Notes: a model not told the origin generated them from the sequence alone. 64,000 bases of DNA from Candidatus Hodarchaeota archaeon (GCA_029856365.1 JAHQWW010000006.1:1-64000), one strand, 5' to 3'; shown: positions 33,028 through 43,223, counted from the first letter of the stretch. Numbers and translations: made by a program.

Positions 33028-33777
33028 ATGCAAAAATTATTGAGAAAAGTGTATAATCAAGAATATAATAGAATACTAAGTGGTGTCCCTGGTTTCGATA
33101 ATTTAGTTTTCGGTGGATTTCGTAAGAATTCAGTTAACGTAATTATTGCTGACCCTGGATGTGGAAAATCAACTTTTTGCTGGCAATTTTGCTCTGAAGA
33201 CTCCCAATCCCCCGCTCTGTATGTTTCTCTAGAACAGAATATTGATTCAGTATTTCAAGATTGCTGTGATATTGGACTTACTAAATTCAAAGAGAAATAT
33301 CGACGGGGAAGTTTACAATTTCAAGTTGCCTTTTCTGAAGATTCAGACTTAACTTCAGGTGAGATTGCTTTGCGTTTTTTTATGTCAGAGCTACCAAAGT
33401 ACCTAGAAGTCATCAAAGAAACTGCAGATAGCTATCAGGGTGGTATCCGTATAGCTATTGATCCTCTCACTCCATTACTTCTTGAAATTCCAGAATCAAA
33501 TCATCAAAGAAATGTCATCAACAGGATTTTTTCTTCGTTAAGAAAGATTGGAACTTCTGTCGTGACAATTGAAAAGGGATTTGGAAAAACACTCGCAAGA
33601 ATACCTCTTTTTTTGTCTGATTCAATAATTGAACTCGATCACATAGGATTAGGTGGAATATACAATAGAACTTTAAGCATACGTAAGTTTAGAGGATCTG
33701 CTCATTCAGAAATACCTCAACCAATTTGTTTTGAGAAAAATAAAGGTCTGATAGTCCATGATATCTCAAGTAATTGA
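33028..33777 (+). CDS. KaiC/ArlH-like RecA-fold ATPase
   Basis: GVPGFDNLVFGGFRKNSVNVIIADPGCGKST, IAIDPLTPLL. Confidence 0.85.
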   Translation: MQKLLRKVYNQEYNRILSGVPGFDNLVFGGFRKNSVNVIIADPGCGKSTFCWQFCSEDSQSPALYVSLEQNIDSVFQDCCDIGLTKFKEKYRRGSLQFQVAFSEDSDLTSGEIALRFFMSELPKYLEVIKETADSYQGGIRIAIDPLTPLLLEIPESNHQRNVINRIFSSLRKIGTSVVTIEKGFGKTLARIPLFLSDSIIELDHIGLGGIYNRTLSIRKFRGSAHSEIPQPICFEKNKGLIVHDISSN

Positions 33778-34213
33778 CTCTCCAGTTATTAACTCTGATG
33801 TTCCTCCTACTGATCTATCGCCAGTAATGGCCTCACTTGACAAGGAGTTAACATACCTCGCGGATTTTACCGATGTACAAGCTGTAATCCTATTTCGACT
33901 AGATGGAAAAGTTATAAAATCCCAATATCGTTCAAAAGCTTCTCAAAATCTGTTAGTTGTTATGAAATGGGTGAAAAATATAATTTCTAAAACAATGGAG
34001 GAGCTTCAAGCAGGATCACGATGTATCAAATATGATAAAGAAATCAACAGGAAGGAAGCTATCCCAGTCTATTTTTATTGTGCTGGAAAAACTAGTATCG
34101 TTGTAACAATTCTCACTTCAGTAGCTAATACAGGTCTAATGGAAATCGAAATGAGTCGTAATGCACGACGAATAGGGGAGATTATTGACAAAAAAGAACC
34201 TTTAGGTGACTAA
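33758..34213 (+). CDS. Roadblock/LC7 domain protein
   Basis: DFTDVQAVILFRLDGKVI..GKTSIVVTILTSVANTGLMEIEMSRNARRI; overlaps upstream ATPase gene. Confidence 0.7.
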   Translation: MISQVIDSPVINSDVPPTDLSPVMASLDKELTYLADFTDVQAVILFRLDGKVIKSQYRSKASQNLLVVMKWVKNIISKTMEELQAGSRCIKYDKEINRKEAIPVYFYCAGKTSIVVTILTSVANTGLMEIEMSRNARRIGEIIDKKEPLGD

Positions 34214-34215
34214 AC

Positions 34216-35595
34216 CTGATAAAAGCGGCAACAGGTCTCTACATAGATCATGATTTAAAGCGAGCTACTATAAAAGCTCTCGAACAAGCTGAAGATGAGC
34301 TTGAAGTACAACCAAGTGCTATTCTATATTTCACGGGGTCACATCATGGGGGAGCGAAAACATATAACCAAGCAATGGCAGTAATAAAGGAGCGATATCC
34401 AAATGTTCCTCTAACAGGATGTTCTGGTCTCGGTATGGCCAATAAGAATGATTATGGATTAAAAGGGGCAGGAATGATGTTATTGGCTGGTATTACTGCT
34501 AAAAACACCATTATAAAACGGTTCCGTGTTGGTAACTGGCTTAAGACCAAGAAAGTCGTACGAAATTGTACGAAAACAGTTCAATCTGAAAGTAAAAGAA
34601 ATTCAAATACCACTCACATCTTCTTTCCTCCTGGCGTTGGATTTCCAAAGTTTATGGCAAATTTGTTGAATCACCGTATTGAGGGTATAAACCCTTTTAT
34701 GCCCTTCAATAACCGTATTTGGCGTAAATTTTCGATTCTTTCAAAAATAGTTGGAAAACCAACTGAACTATTAATGAATATTGCTGGAATCGGTTTTTCC
34801 TATTCTTCTTCATGGCCCCTTTTCACGCAGCTCTATAGAAGAGGCATACATTTTACAGGTAGTTTTGGCGCTGATCCATTAACCATGTTCAAAGCTTATC
34901 AATTCTATAACTACAAGGCCTTTAAAGATTCATTAGCATACATGTCAATAAGCTCTCCAAACCTCCAATTTGAGAGTAGAGCTGATTCAGGCGGAGAAAT
35001 TCTCCCTGATAAGAACCTTAGTCTTGATAGCTTCATTAATGGAGGATTCATTCCACGAATTCATGGAAAATGGGGTGCTGATGCTTTACTTGAATTATAT
35101 GGCATGGAGAATTGTCCTGATATCTTAGAAAGATGTACACAACGAGCTTTTTATGCCCATCCTTACAGACCACTCTGTGTTATTGATGGCCAACAGAACC
35201 TAAATCTCTACGGTTTAATCGTTAATCCGAACCTAAAGCATGCACTTGTCACAGCACCCCCTCAAATAGCTAAGAAATTACATTCCAATGATCCAAATCG
35301 ATATAAGGCATTTATTGGAGACCAAAGCTCAACTACAATTGAGTGTTCCTTAAAAAAAACTCTTAGGACATTAGTTACGAAAGATACGACTTTTGGTTTA
35401 TTTTTCGATTGTGCAAATAGAACTATGGTTCTTGGAGATAAATTTGGTAAGTATCTTGAGAATTTTAAAGATCACCTTGGGAAAACCCCATATCTTGTTA
35501 TCCTTTCAGGTGGGGAAGTCAACTCTCAGGATTATCCCATAGTAAATTTCACCACAGTTTCTCACGTAGCCAATAAGACCACACCTGTTCACTGA
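34216..35595 (+). CDS. FIST sensory domain protein; likely CTG start
   Basis: FIST-like sequence extends upstream of ATG 34375 (IKAATGLYIDHDLKRATIKALEQAEDELEVQPSAILYFTGSHHGG) with no ATG/GTG/TTG after TGA 34207; AGGTGA lies 6 nt before CTG 34216. Confidence 0.75.
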   Translation: MIKAATGLYIDHDLKRATIKALEQAEDELEVQPSAILYFTGSHHGGAKTYNQAMAVIKERYPNVPLTGCSGLGMANKNDYGLKGAGMMLLAGITAKNTIIKRFRVGNWLKTKKVVRNCTKTVQSESKRNSNTTHIFFPPGVGFPKFMANLLNHRIEGINPFMPFNNRIWRKFSILSKIVGKPTELLMNIAGIGFSYSSSWPLFTQLYRRGIHFTGSFGADPLTMFKAYQFYNYKAFKDSLAYMSISSPNLQFESRADSGGEILPDKNLSLDSFINGGFIPRIHGKWGADALLELYGMENCPDILERCTQRAFYAHPYRPLCVIDGQQNLNLYGLIVNPNLKHALVTAPPQIAKKLHSNDPNRYKAFIGDQSSTTIECSLKKTLRTLVTKDTTFGLFFDCANRTMVLGDKFGKYLENFKDHLGKTPYLVILSGGEVNSQDYPIVNFTTVSHVANKTTPVH

Positions 35596-35641
35596 AATAA
35601 CTCCTTTTATCAAAAACAAATAATGACAGAATAGGATAAAT

Positions 35642-37015
35642 ATGTCATTCATTTATACAATCCTTGGTATTTCAGCTTTTCCTTCAGATTTACGAAACCT
35701 AAGCCTCAAATATTGTGGTTTACATGTTGTAGTCTCCGGAATCTATCTGAGTTATGCTTGGATATCATTATATTATTTATCAATTCTAGATTCCTTTATT
35801 GTTTTTGGAATAATCTTGTCCATTGGAATGCTTTGTGGAGCCATTCTTGACCTACCCCTTGGTGTCCTAACGGATTATTTTGGTCAGAGGATTGCGTTCA
35901 GTGTCGCATTATCTTGTTTATTTGTATACTACTTTGGACTTATTTTTGCCTCAAAACCTATTGAATTACTATTCTTAGAAATTATTGTTGGAATTTATTC
36001 TGCACTCCTTTCTGGATCGTTTAATGCTTGGTTTATGAACACTTGGGAATTTATCTCGTCAAAAGGAAATGAATTATCCTTCCGTAATATAATGGGAAGT
36101 GTCAATTTTGTGAAGACAATTGTAGCCGCTGTTGCAGCATTCATTGGAGGATTTCTACTTTATCAAACCCAGGTTCAACCACAAACTATCTTTCTGTTAC
36201 AAGCTTTAATTGCAGCTATAGGAATTATTCTCGGATTAAAATTCATATCTTCTCCCTTTTCGATAAAGAGAAGAATATTGCATAAAGAAGAGAGAATGAA
36301 TTTCTTATCCCAAATTAATAATCGTGAAGCATCTAGATTAGCCAAAAAAATTCAGTATGTAAAAGAGAAATATATTATTATCACTCCTTTCTTCATAAGT
36401 TTTTCTCTCTTGGCTTTTACTTCTGTCTCCTTTAGTACGGTGGTTTTTTCTTCCTTATTATACGACATTAGTTCTCCAATTCAGATTTTCAAACAAAGTA
36501 ACTATGAAATTCATTTTGCTGCAATTTCGATAATACTCATCTCAATGATTCGAGCGATTTCAGATATCATCTTTGCAGTTGCTAGTCGCTTTTCTGGAAA
36601 AGTAACTTCTTTCATTAGCTCTCCTTATAAAGGATTGCTTATATTTTATACTCTTAATTATCCAATTAGTTGGATTACATATTTAGGCATCGTAGTTATC
36701 AATTTCTCTCCAAATATAAAACTAAATCTGGTCATTCTAACATTTTTTCTGAGAATAGTCTTAATAGGACTTACTACTGGCCTTTACTGGCAATTATATC
36801 TCAATATTACTTCTTCTGAAACAAGAAGCTCTCAGGAATCCCTTTTTAACACAATTAATTCATTCCTTTCAATAATAGGGTATGGATTACTAGGTGTGAT
36901 AATTGAATTTTACAGATTCAGGGGCGCTATGATCTTTTTACTTGCTGTAAGCTGTTTAGGAATGCTTATACTGGTTCTTGTCAAAAATCCTGATAATATT
37001 TCTCAAATACATTAA
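35642..37015 (+). CDS. MFS transporter
   Basis: About 12 TM segments; GVLTDYFGQRIAF MFS loop. Confidence 0.8.
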   Translation: MSFIYTILGISAFPSDLRNLSLKYCGLHVVVSGIYLSYAWISLYYLSILDSFIVFGIILSIGMLCGAILDLPLGVLTDYFGQRIAFSVALSCLFVYYFGLIFASKPIELLFLEIIVGIYSALLSGSFNAWFMNTWEFISSKGNELSFRNIMGSVNFVKTIVAAVAAFIGGFLLYQTQVQPQTIFLLQALIAAIGIILGLKFISSPFSIKRRILHKEERMNFLSQINNREASRLAKKIQYVKEKYIIITPFFISFSLLAFTSVSFSTVVFSSLLYDISSPIQIFKQSNYEIHFAAISIILISMIRAISDIIFAVASRFSGKVTSFISSPYKGLLIFYTLNYPISWITYLGIVVINFSPNIKLNLVILTFFLRIVLIGLTTGLYWQLYLNITSSETRSSQESLFNTINSFLSIIGYGLLGVIIEFYRFRGAMIFLLAVSCLGMLILVLVKNPDNISQIH

Positions 37016-37064
37016 GTGATTATTAAAGATAACAAAGAAAAATCTTTTGAAATAGGATTTTTTT

Positions 37065-37928
37065 ATGTCATTCTTTTTTCATTCAATAGAAGTAAATTTC
37101 GTTAATATGATTAAAGGTGAGAGAACTTTGATTGAGGCATCAAAAAATCCCCTTATTGTGTTTTTGACGGATTTTGGCAGTGATCCTTATGTTGGTATAA
37201 TGAAAGGGAGAATTCTTCAAATAAATCCCTTAGTTAGAATTATTTCACTAACTAATAATATAAACACACAAGACATTCGTCATGCTGCTTTTGTCTTGTT
37301 GAAATCATACAAGTATTTTCCACCTCATACAATCTTTTTAGCTATTGTAGACCCTGGAGTTGGTGGCCCAAGAAAGGCAATTGCAGCCAAAAAAGATGAT
37401 TACTACTTCATTGGACCTGATAATGGCATTCTATCACCTATCTTTTCCGATAATAAGGATGTAATTGTTGTTGATCTTCCGATCCCTGATGAAGCTTCAC
37501 ATACTTTTCATGGACGAGATGTATTCGCTCCTGCAGCTGGTAAACTTAGCCAGACTTATTTACTTAAAGATCTAGGCCCCATCAGTGCCATTCAAACCTC
37601 CTTTGATTTCTACTGGGATCATGTTACATTAACAGGGGAAGTTATTTTTATTGATCATTTTGGAAATATCATAACTAATATTCCCAATTCAATGAATCTA
37701 CAATATAACAAAGAGTATCTATTATTAACGACCAAGACTAAAGTAATACTAAGTTTTAAGGGAAGTTACTTTGAAGGTTCTGATGTAAACCCATTTCTCG
37801 TTATTAGTAGCTATGAAACAATAGAAATCTCTCTCCAAAATGGAAGAGCTGCAGATATTTTAGATATTACTCCAGGTGATCGAATCCAAATTCGCTCTGT
37901 TGATAAAAAGATTAAGATTGACAAGTAA
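37065..37928 (+). CDS. SAM hydroxide adenosyltransferase (DUF62)
   Basis: VFLTDFGSDPYVGIMKG, VDPGVGGPRK, GPDNGILSP, FHGRDVFAP. Confidence 0.93.
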   Translation: MSFFFHSIEVNFVNMIKGERTLIEASKNPLIVFLTDFGSDPYVGIMKGRILQINPLVRIISLTNNINTQDIRHAAFVLLKSYKYFPPHTIFLAIVDPGVGGPRKAIAAKKDDYYFIGPDNGILSPIFSDNKDVIVVDLPIPDEASHTFHGRDVFAPAAGKLSQTYLLKDLGPISAIQTSFDFYWDHVTLTGEVIFIDHFGNIITNIPNSMNLQYNKEYLLLTTKTKVILSFKGSYFEGSDVNPFLVISSYETIEISLQNGRAADILDITPGDRIQIRSVDKKIKIDK

Positions 37929-37944
37929 AAAGTTCTAGAAAAAA

Positions 37945-39471
37945 CTAGGATATCCCTAGGAAACCACGTAAAGCAGGATTCATTTCCGCGACTCTTTCTT
38001 TACTTATCAATTCAAAGTATTGCCTCATAATACTAACTGAGAGCAAAATACCCATACCAGAACCGATTGCTCCAAGGAAATCAGCAAAAGCTGCAAGACA
38101 ACCAATGAATAATCCACCTATAACAGCTATTGTAGGAATATACATCTCTAATCGACGTTCAACAATCTTTTTGCTTCGGCGCCAGCCTGGCATCTGCATT
38201 CCTGATTGTAAGAACTGGCTTGCTACATCTCGAGGACCCATTCCAGCAGTTTCTAACCACATGACCGAAAAAATGACTGAAAGGACGATTAGAATAGCTG
38301 CATAAATGAAGGCACGAGCTATGGATGCTATTGGATTGGCAGGATTGATAACCCCAAGATCCCCGATAAAAGATCGTGGGGGGGTTAAGAAATAAACAAG
38401 ACCACTTGTTGGAACATATTGTCCAGAAGATTCACTAAATGTTCCTAGAAAAGCAGCTAATGGATTATTGGGATTTTGTCTACCAACGGTATTCCAGACC
38501 ATTTGGGCGATGAAGTAAATGTCGGCAAATACGGCCGAGGTTAGGATGACTGGGATATTTGACACGTAAAGCAGTTTAATAGGATAAGTGGAACGGATCC
38601 CCTTATATTGTGCATAAGAAATCGGAATTTCAATCCGCATTGATTCAAAATAGATGACAATGATAAACACAACAATGGTAGCGATTACAGAAAGGAGAGA
38701 CAAAGAAGGTAGATTTACATTTTCAGCAGGACTATAGCGGAGAAATAATGCAGTTATTGCCTCAATAGGACCGCGTTGTGTAGCCCAAGCAAAAAATGCA
38801 AGAGCAATCCCTCGAAATGAGGTCACCCCCAATTCGGGAGATGTTATATATCCTTCCCCAAGTGCTTGTGCTGCAAATAGGCCCTGAAAAATTTGCAAGC
38901 CAACACCCCCCGCAATGAATAGCGAAATTCCTGATCCTAAACCCCAACCTTTCTGAATCATTTCATCAAGAAGAATGATGATAATACCTGCTGCTAATAA
39001 TTGAGCAATTATTGCTAATTGCCTTCCAGGATCAAGATTAGTTCCATAAGTTCCTCCGATTAAGAAGGCACTAGCCTCTATGATTGTCATTGCTACTGAC
39101 ATAACCTTTTGTGCACCAGTATAGAGAGATCTCTCTTCCGGATCTCCCATATTTACATTGATAATTTTAGATCCTACTAAGATCTGCATAATGAGTCCTG
39201 CGGTTACTATAGGGCCAATTCCAAGCTCGGCCAAGGATCCTTGAGTTGACGCCGTGATTGTCCGCATAAAGGCAAAAGGGTCACTCTCTCCTAAATCAGC
39301 CCCAATAATAGGAGTTGATGCCATTACAAAATAAATAACAAGAGCAGCGAATGTCCAGATCATTTTCTCATTGAAATGAACCTCACGGGTTGGTTTAACA
39401 ACTTCTGGGGTTATTGACATGAACGGCCGAACAGCTTGAAGAAACCTAGATGTCATATAATGAACCTCCAA
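37945..39471 (-). CDS. secY: Preprotein translocase SecY/Sec61alpha
   Basis: About 10 TM helices; ADLGESDPFAFMRTI, PISYAQYKGIRSTYPIKLLYVSNIPVIL. Confidence 0.95.
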   Translation of the reverse strand: MEVHYMTSRFLQAVRPFMSITPEVVKPTREVHFNEKMIWTFAALVIYFVMASTPIIGADLGESDPFAFMRTITASTQGSLAELGIGPIVTAGLIMQILVGSKIINVNMGDPEERSLYTGAQKVMSVAMTIIEASAFLIGGTYGTNLDPGRQLAIIAQLLAAGIIIILLDEMIQKGWGLGSGISLFIAGGVGLQIFQGLFAAQALGEGYITSPELGVTSFRGIALAFFAWATQRGPIEAITALFLRYSPAENVNLPSLSLLSVIATIVVFIIVIYFESMRIEIPISYAQYKGIRSTYPIKLLYVSNIPVILTSAVFADIYFIAQMVWNTVGRQNPNNPLAAFLGTFSESSGQYVPTSGLVYFLTPPRSFIGDLGVINPANPIASIARAFIYAAILIVLSVIFSVMWLETAGMGPRDVASQFLQSGMQMPGWRRSKKIVERRLEMYIPTIAVIGGLFIGCLAAFADFLGAIGSGMGILLSVSIMRQYFELISKERVAEMNPALRGFLGIS

Positions 39472-40190
39472 AATTGAATGAGCGGTTCTAATACATAGGA
39501 ACTCAGATTTATACTATAGTTAAATCTATTAGAGATTAAAGGATTGTTTTATCTATATATTCAACTTTGTTTTCTTTTTTTATTGATTTAGTTTCTATTT
39601 ATTTCACTCGCAATGAAAGAAGGAATGGAGTCATTGAGGTTATTAGGGGAAGGGGTTGAAGTTTAAAAGCATTATACTAAATTAAGACATGAATAACATC
39701 CACAGAAGGCTAAAAAAAAGAATGAAGAATTATTATAATAATGAAGGATGGAAAAAGAGGATTTAAAAAAATATTTATTAAAAAAGGGGTTAAGAAGAAG
39801 TATTTGGGGAATCTATAATCCATTCATTTTTGCGTTATTTCTATCTTTTTTTACTTCTCTACTGTTATTTTCTCTCCCCAACTCTTTTTCGCTTTTGTTC
39901 TGTCATCTTATACTTTCTTCCCACTTTGAAACTTTTAATTCCCTCATCTGATTTCATTTTTTATCAGATTTATTGTTTCAATTCACCATATACAGTTATG
40001 GTTGCTTGTACCTATTGTTTAATTTATTTCAGTAAAGTTTTGCAATAAAAGATAAAATATTTTATACTGTGTAAAACGAGACCGTGTCAGCCATAATCTG
40101 CAAGTTCAGGTGGATTATCAGAATATCAATCTCTTAATCGATACTAGCGTTGCTATTGATAACAAAGGCAAATCCTAGGAGCATTCGAAG

Positions 40191-42287
40191 ATGAAAAGGA
40201 AACTAGAATCTAGCTTGAATTTTTTCCTCATTGTTATGATAGTTTCTACCCTTCTCGTGACAATAAATATAAACGTTGCCCAGGGAATCTCTAGAAATAA
40301 TGAAAATTTTTATCAAGCCGAAGTAGAACAGAATAATATAGATTTACTAAATTTTTTTGACGTTAATGACTTCACTAATACAAGCCACGAAATAACTGTA
40401 AGTCGGGAAATAATAGGCAATCCTTATGGTTATACTACCTCATATACTAAAATTCATCTACACCTGTCTGAAAATGCCTCCCAACTGATAAATGCTTTTA
40501 ATTATACTATTCCATCTCATGAACTTCTTGATACAAAATATCTGGAAATTTATTCTCTAAACGATACTAACATAGAGTCCACTGAAGTTTTAAGTACAAT
40601 AAAGAAAAATGAATCAACTACATTTGTCGTTAAAATTCCATCAGTTGAAAAAAATCAATTTTTATCAATAATAATAAAGATGGATCATCTTAATGCCATA
40701 ACATTTGAAGAGAAGGCTAAACTCGAGTCCTCAACCTTTCCTTATCAATTTAATCTCAGTTTTCTTCCTCTGATTTCTTTTCCAATTACATCTTATAATT
40801 TACAGTGGAAAGTAGGGGATGATATCGAGGTTAACGTGGAGAATGATTCCATTCAACCAACAAGGGATGCTTTTACAGGTGATTTCTCAGAAGATACTTC
40901 CTATGGGTTAGTTTTTGAAAATATAACTGAACTTTCAACCATTAACAGATCCTTATTAAATCAATCTGAATATGGAAACTATAATCTTACTGCATTACAA
41001 AATCGGCCGTTCATTCCAGCCTATATTCCAACTCAAGCCACCAATTTCAAATCCTATCTTTCTTTCGCCTATTTCCAGAAAGCAAATACAAAAATTGAAT
41101 TCACAGAGTTGAAATCAGTGGTCACCGTATCAGAGTGGGGATATGTTACTACTAGTCATGAAATTACGCTCCATAATATTGGTATTAAATCGGGTTCCAG
41201 TTTATCTACAGCTCTTGGCGGATCATCATTTCCTATTACTTTTTATCTTCCTGAAAGTGCTAGAAAAATTGGATTACATGATAATTATGGGAATCTCACA
41301 CCATCAATATCCCTAGACTCTGTACTAAGTAAGAAGATCTTGAGAATCAATCCATTAGGCCAAGACCAAAATTGTCCCAGAATCCAAATAGAACAAGATG
41401 CAAGATATAATTTGTATCTATCTTACCGAGAAGAAGTTTCAGATCTTATAAAAGACGTAGGAGGAGGTAAAACTCAATTACGAATTCCTTTGGCTATGAA
41501 CTTTAACTGGACAATTCAAAGATTTGAATTTAATCTATTATTACCTCATGGTTCGAGCTACAACAGAACCAGTATAATAAATTCAATAGAGCAAAAAGCT
41601 TTGAGAGAATCTACTCATAATTCTTCAATACGAAAAAATGAACTCCTTGGGATCTTCGATAAAACTGGTTTCAAAATAATTTTTAAGGATCTAACCCCCC
41701 TCAGCAACCAATACCTCAACATTGATTTTCGTCTTTCCTTTCTTTATTTTGTAAATACTCCTCTTTCCATCTGTATTCTGTTTTTACTTCTAGGTATAGC
41801 TTATACAATCGTTCGCAATCTCTCGTTCGGTTTTAAACCCAAAAGAATAACATTAGAGGAAATACCTCTGGATTTAATAAAGGAGTTTGTGAAAGCTTAC
41901 GAAGAAAAGACTGCAATTAGAGAACAAATACTAAGGCTTGATCGAAAACGGAAATCAAAGAAAATAAACCAACGAGAGTATGAACAAACCCGAATAATTT
42001 TAGGGAATCGCCAAAAAGAAATCGATCGTTCAATTGTATCAGTATCAAAAAAATTAGCAGAAAAAGAACCACGATATAGAATATCCATGAGATCCATCGA
42101 AGTTGCGGAAGCTAATCGAGAAGACATTCTACAAAATATTGAATCACTTGAACTGAAGAAGACCCAGGGGAGGATTGGTAAAGAAGCTTATGCCAAGCTA
42201 AAATTAAATTATGATAAGCAGCTTCGTAAGGCAAACAACGAGGTCGATAAGGTTTTAATTGATCTACGCTCGCTACTTTCAAAATGA
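40191..42287 (+). CDS. Ribophorin I / OST1-like oligosaccharyltransferase subunit
   Basis: Signal peptide; VSEWGYVTTSHEITLHNIG; LPESARKIGLHDNYGNLT; single TM near C-terminus followed by cytosolic coiled coil, as in ribophorin I. Confidence 0.78.
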   Translation: MKRKLESSLNFFLIVMIVSTLLVTININVAQGISRNNENFYQAEVEQNNIDLLNFFDVNDFTNTSHEITVSREIIGNPYGYTTSYTKIHLHLSENASQLINAFNYTIPSHELLDTKYLEIYSLNDTNIESTEVLSTIKKNESTTFVVKIPSVEKNQFLSIIIKMDHLNAITFEEKAKLESSTFPYQFNLSFLPLISFPITSYNLQWKVGDDIEVNVENDSIQPTRDAFTGDFSEDTSYGLVFENITELSTINRSLLNQSEYGNYNLTALQNRPFIPAYIPTQATNFKSYLSFAYFQKANTKIEFTELKSVVTVSEWGYVTTSHEITLHNIGIKSGSSLSTALGGSSFPITFYLPESARKIGLHDNYGNLTPSISLDSVLSKKILRINPLGQDQNCPRIQIEQDARYNLYLSYREEVSDLIKDVGGGKTQLRIPLAMNFNWTIQRFEFNLLLPHGSSYNRTSIINSIEQKALRESTHNSSIRKNELLGIFDKTGFKIIFKDLTPLSNQYLNIDFRLSFLYFVNTPLSICILFLLLGIAYTIVRNLSFGFKPKRITLEEIPLDLIKEFVKAYEEKTAIREQILRLDRKRKSKKINQREYEQTRIILGNRQKEIDRSIVSVSKKLAEKEPRYRISMRSIEVAEANREDILQNIESLELKKTQGRIGKEAYAKLKLNYDKQLRKANNEVDKVLIDLRSLLSK

Positions 42288-42529
42288 GGTGCATAAGTAT
42301 CCCTCGGAAGATCATAATCAACCATAATCTTTGTATTAGATGTCTAAAATGCATCCGAAGTTGTCCTGCAGAGATTTTGATTCAAGAAAATCTAGGTGGA
42401 AAAATTTCAAACGAAATAATTAAAATTACGAACCCTAACTTATGTTTTGAATGTCGAGCTTGTGAAGTTATTTGCCCTGTATTTGCCATCAATGTCATGT
42501 GTGCTGTCAAAAATATTTCAGCCCCGTAG
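42284..42529 (+). CDS. 2x[4Fe-4S] ferredoxin-like protein
   Basis: CIRCLKCIRSCP and CFECRACEVICP. Confidence 0.85.
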   Translation: MRCISIPRKIIINHNLCIRCLKCIRSCPAEILIQENLGGKISNEIIKITNPNLCFECRACEVICPVFAINVMCAVKNISAP

Positions 42530-42623
42530 TGTAGCGGACCATCATACGAGGTTTTGGTCCTCGAGACCCCAGTTCGAATCAAGAGCATAAAAATGCTTGT
42601 TTGCGATATTCTGGGCGGGGCTA
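42520..42623 (+). tRNA. tRNA-Gln(TTG) with ~31-nt intron in the T loop
   Basis: AGCCCCG/CGGGGCT, CGAGG-TTTTGGT-CCTCG, CCCAG-TTCGAAT-[intron]-CTGGG. Confidence 0.88.
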
Positions 42624-42716
42624 TGCTCTCATTTTTATTTATCCAGAAAAAAATTCTAACAACAACAGGTTTATCTTCAAATTAGTTTGTAATGCTAACA
42701 TGGGAACATTATTTTC

Positions 42717-43001
42717 TTATTTTTGAGTATGTGACAACGAAAAAGGTTTACCTTCTGAAAGAACCTTAGTTGGTATCTTATCTTGATTAGATGAAAGAAA
42801 TTTTAGATCTTCATCCTTATTTCTTAAATCATCTGGTAACATTACTGGTATTGTCCCTTTGATGGGATAATAACGATTACATTCCGAACAAACGATAAGA
42901 CCAGTTTCAATTTCTGTTTCATCCTCTTTAAAGATGAATAATTCTAATTTAGGGTTTTTACAGATTGGACAGGCTAAGATTTCTAATAAGTTCTTTTTCA
43001 T
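42717..43001 (-). CDS. Trm112-like zinc protein
   Basis: LLEILACPICKNPKLEL..GLIVCSECNRYYPIKGTIPVMLPDDLR. Confidence 0.88.
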   Translation of the reverse strand: MKKNLLEILACPICKNPKLELFIFKEDETEIETGLIVCSECNRYYPIKGTIPVMLPDDLRNKDEDLKFLSSNQDKIPTKVLSEGKPFSLSHTQK

Positions 43002-43223
43002 TTATTTTCATCTCTTACTCTATATGAAACCTTAAAAATCAAAACAGTCACTTCAGACGGCTCTTCACGCGTTCATTGTTGTAACACAACTCATTCGGGG
43101 ATAACATCATCATTAGTGTCGAGATTGAATTAATCATCAAGGATATATCACAGGAACAATTTTTTGAATATCACTGAAGAGAGAGTTTCCTTCTCAATTA
43201 ACTATCATATCATGATTTGATAA

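Noticed and set aside
39748-40048. Overlapping short ORFs 39748-39951 and 39830-40048
   Set aside because: Low-complexity F/L/S-rich translations in an AT-rich spacer; no supporting motif.
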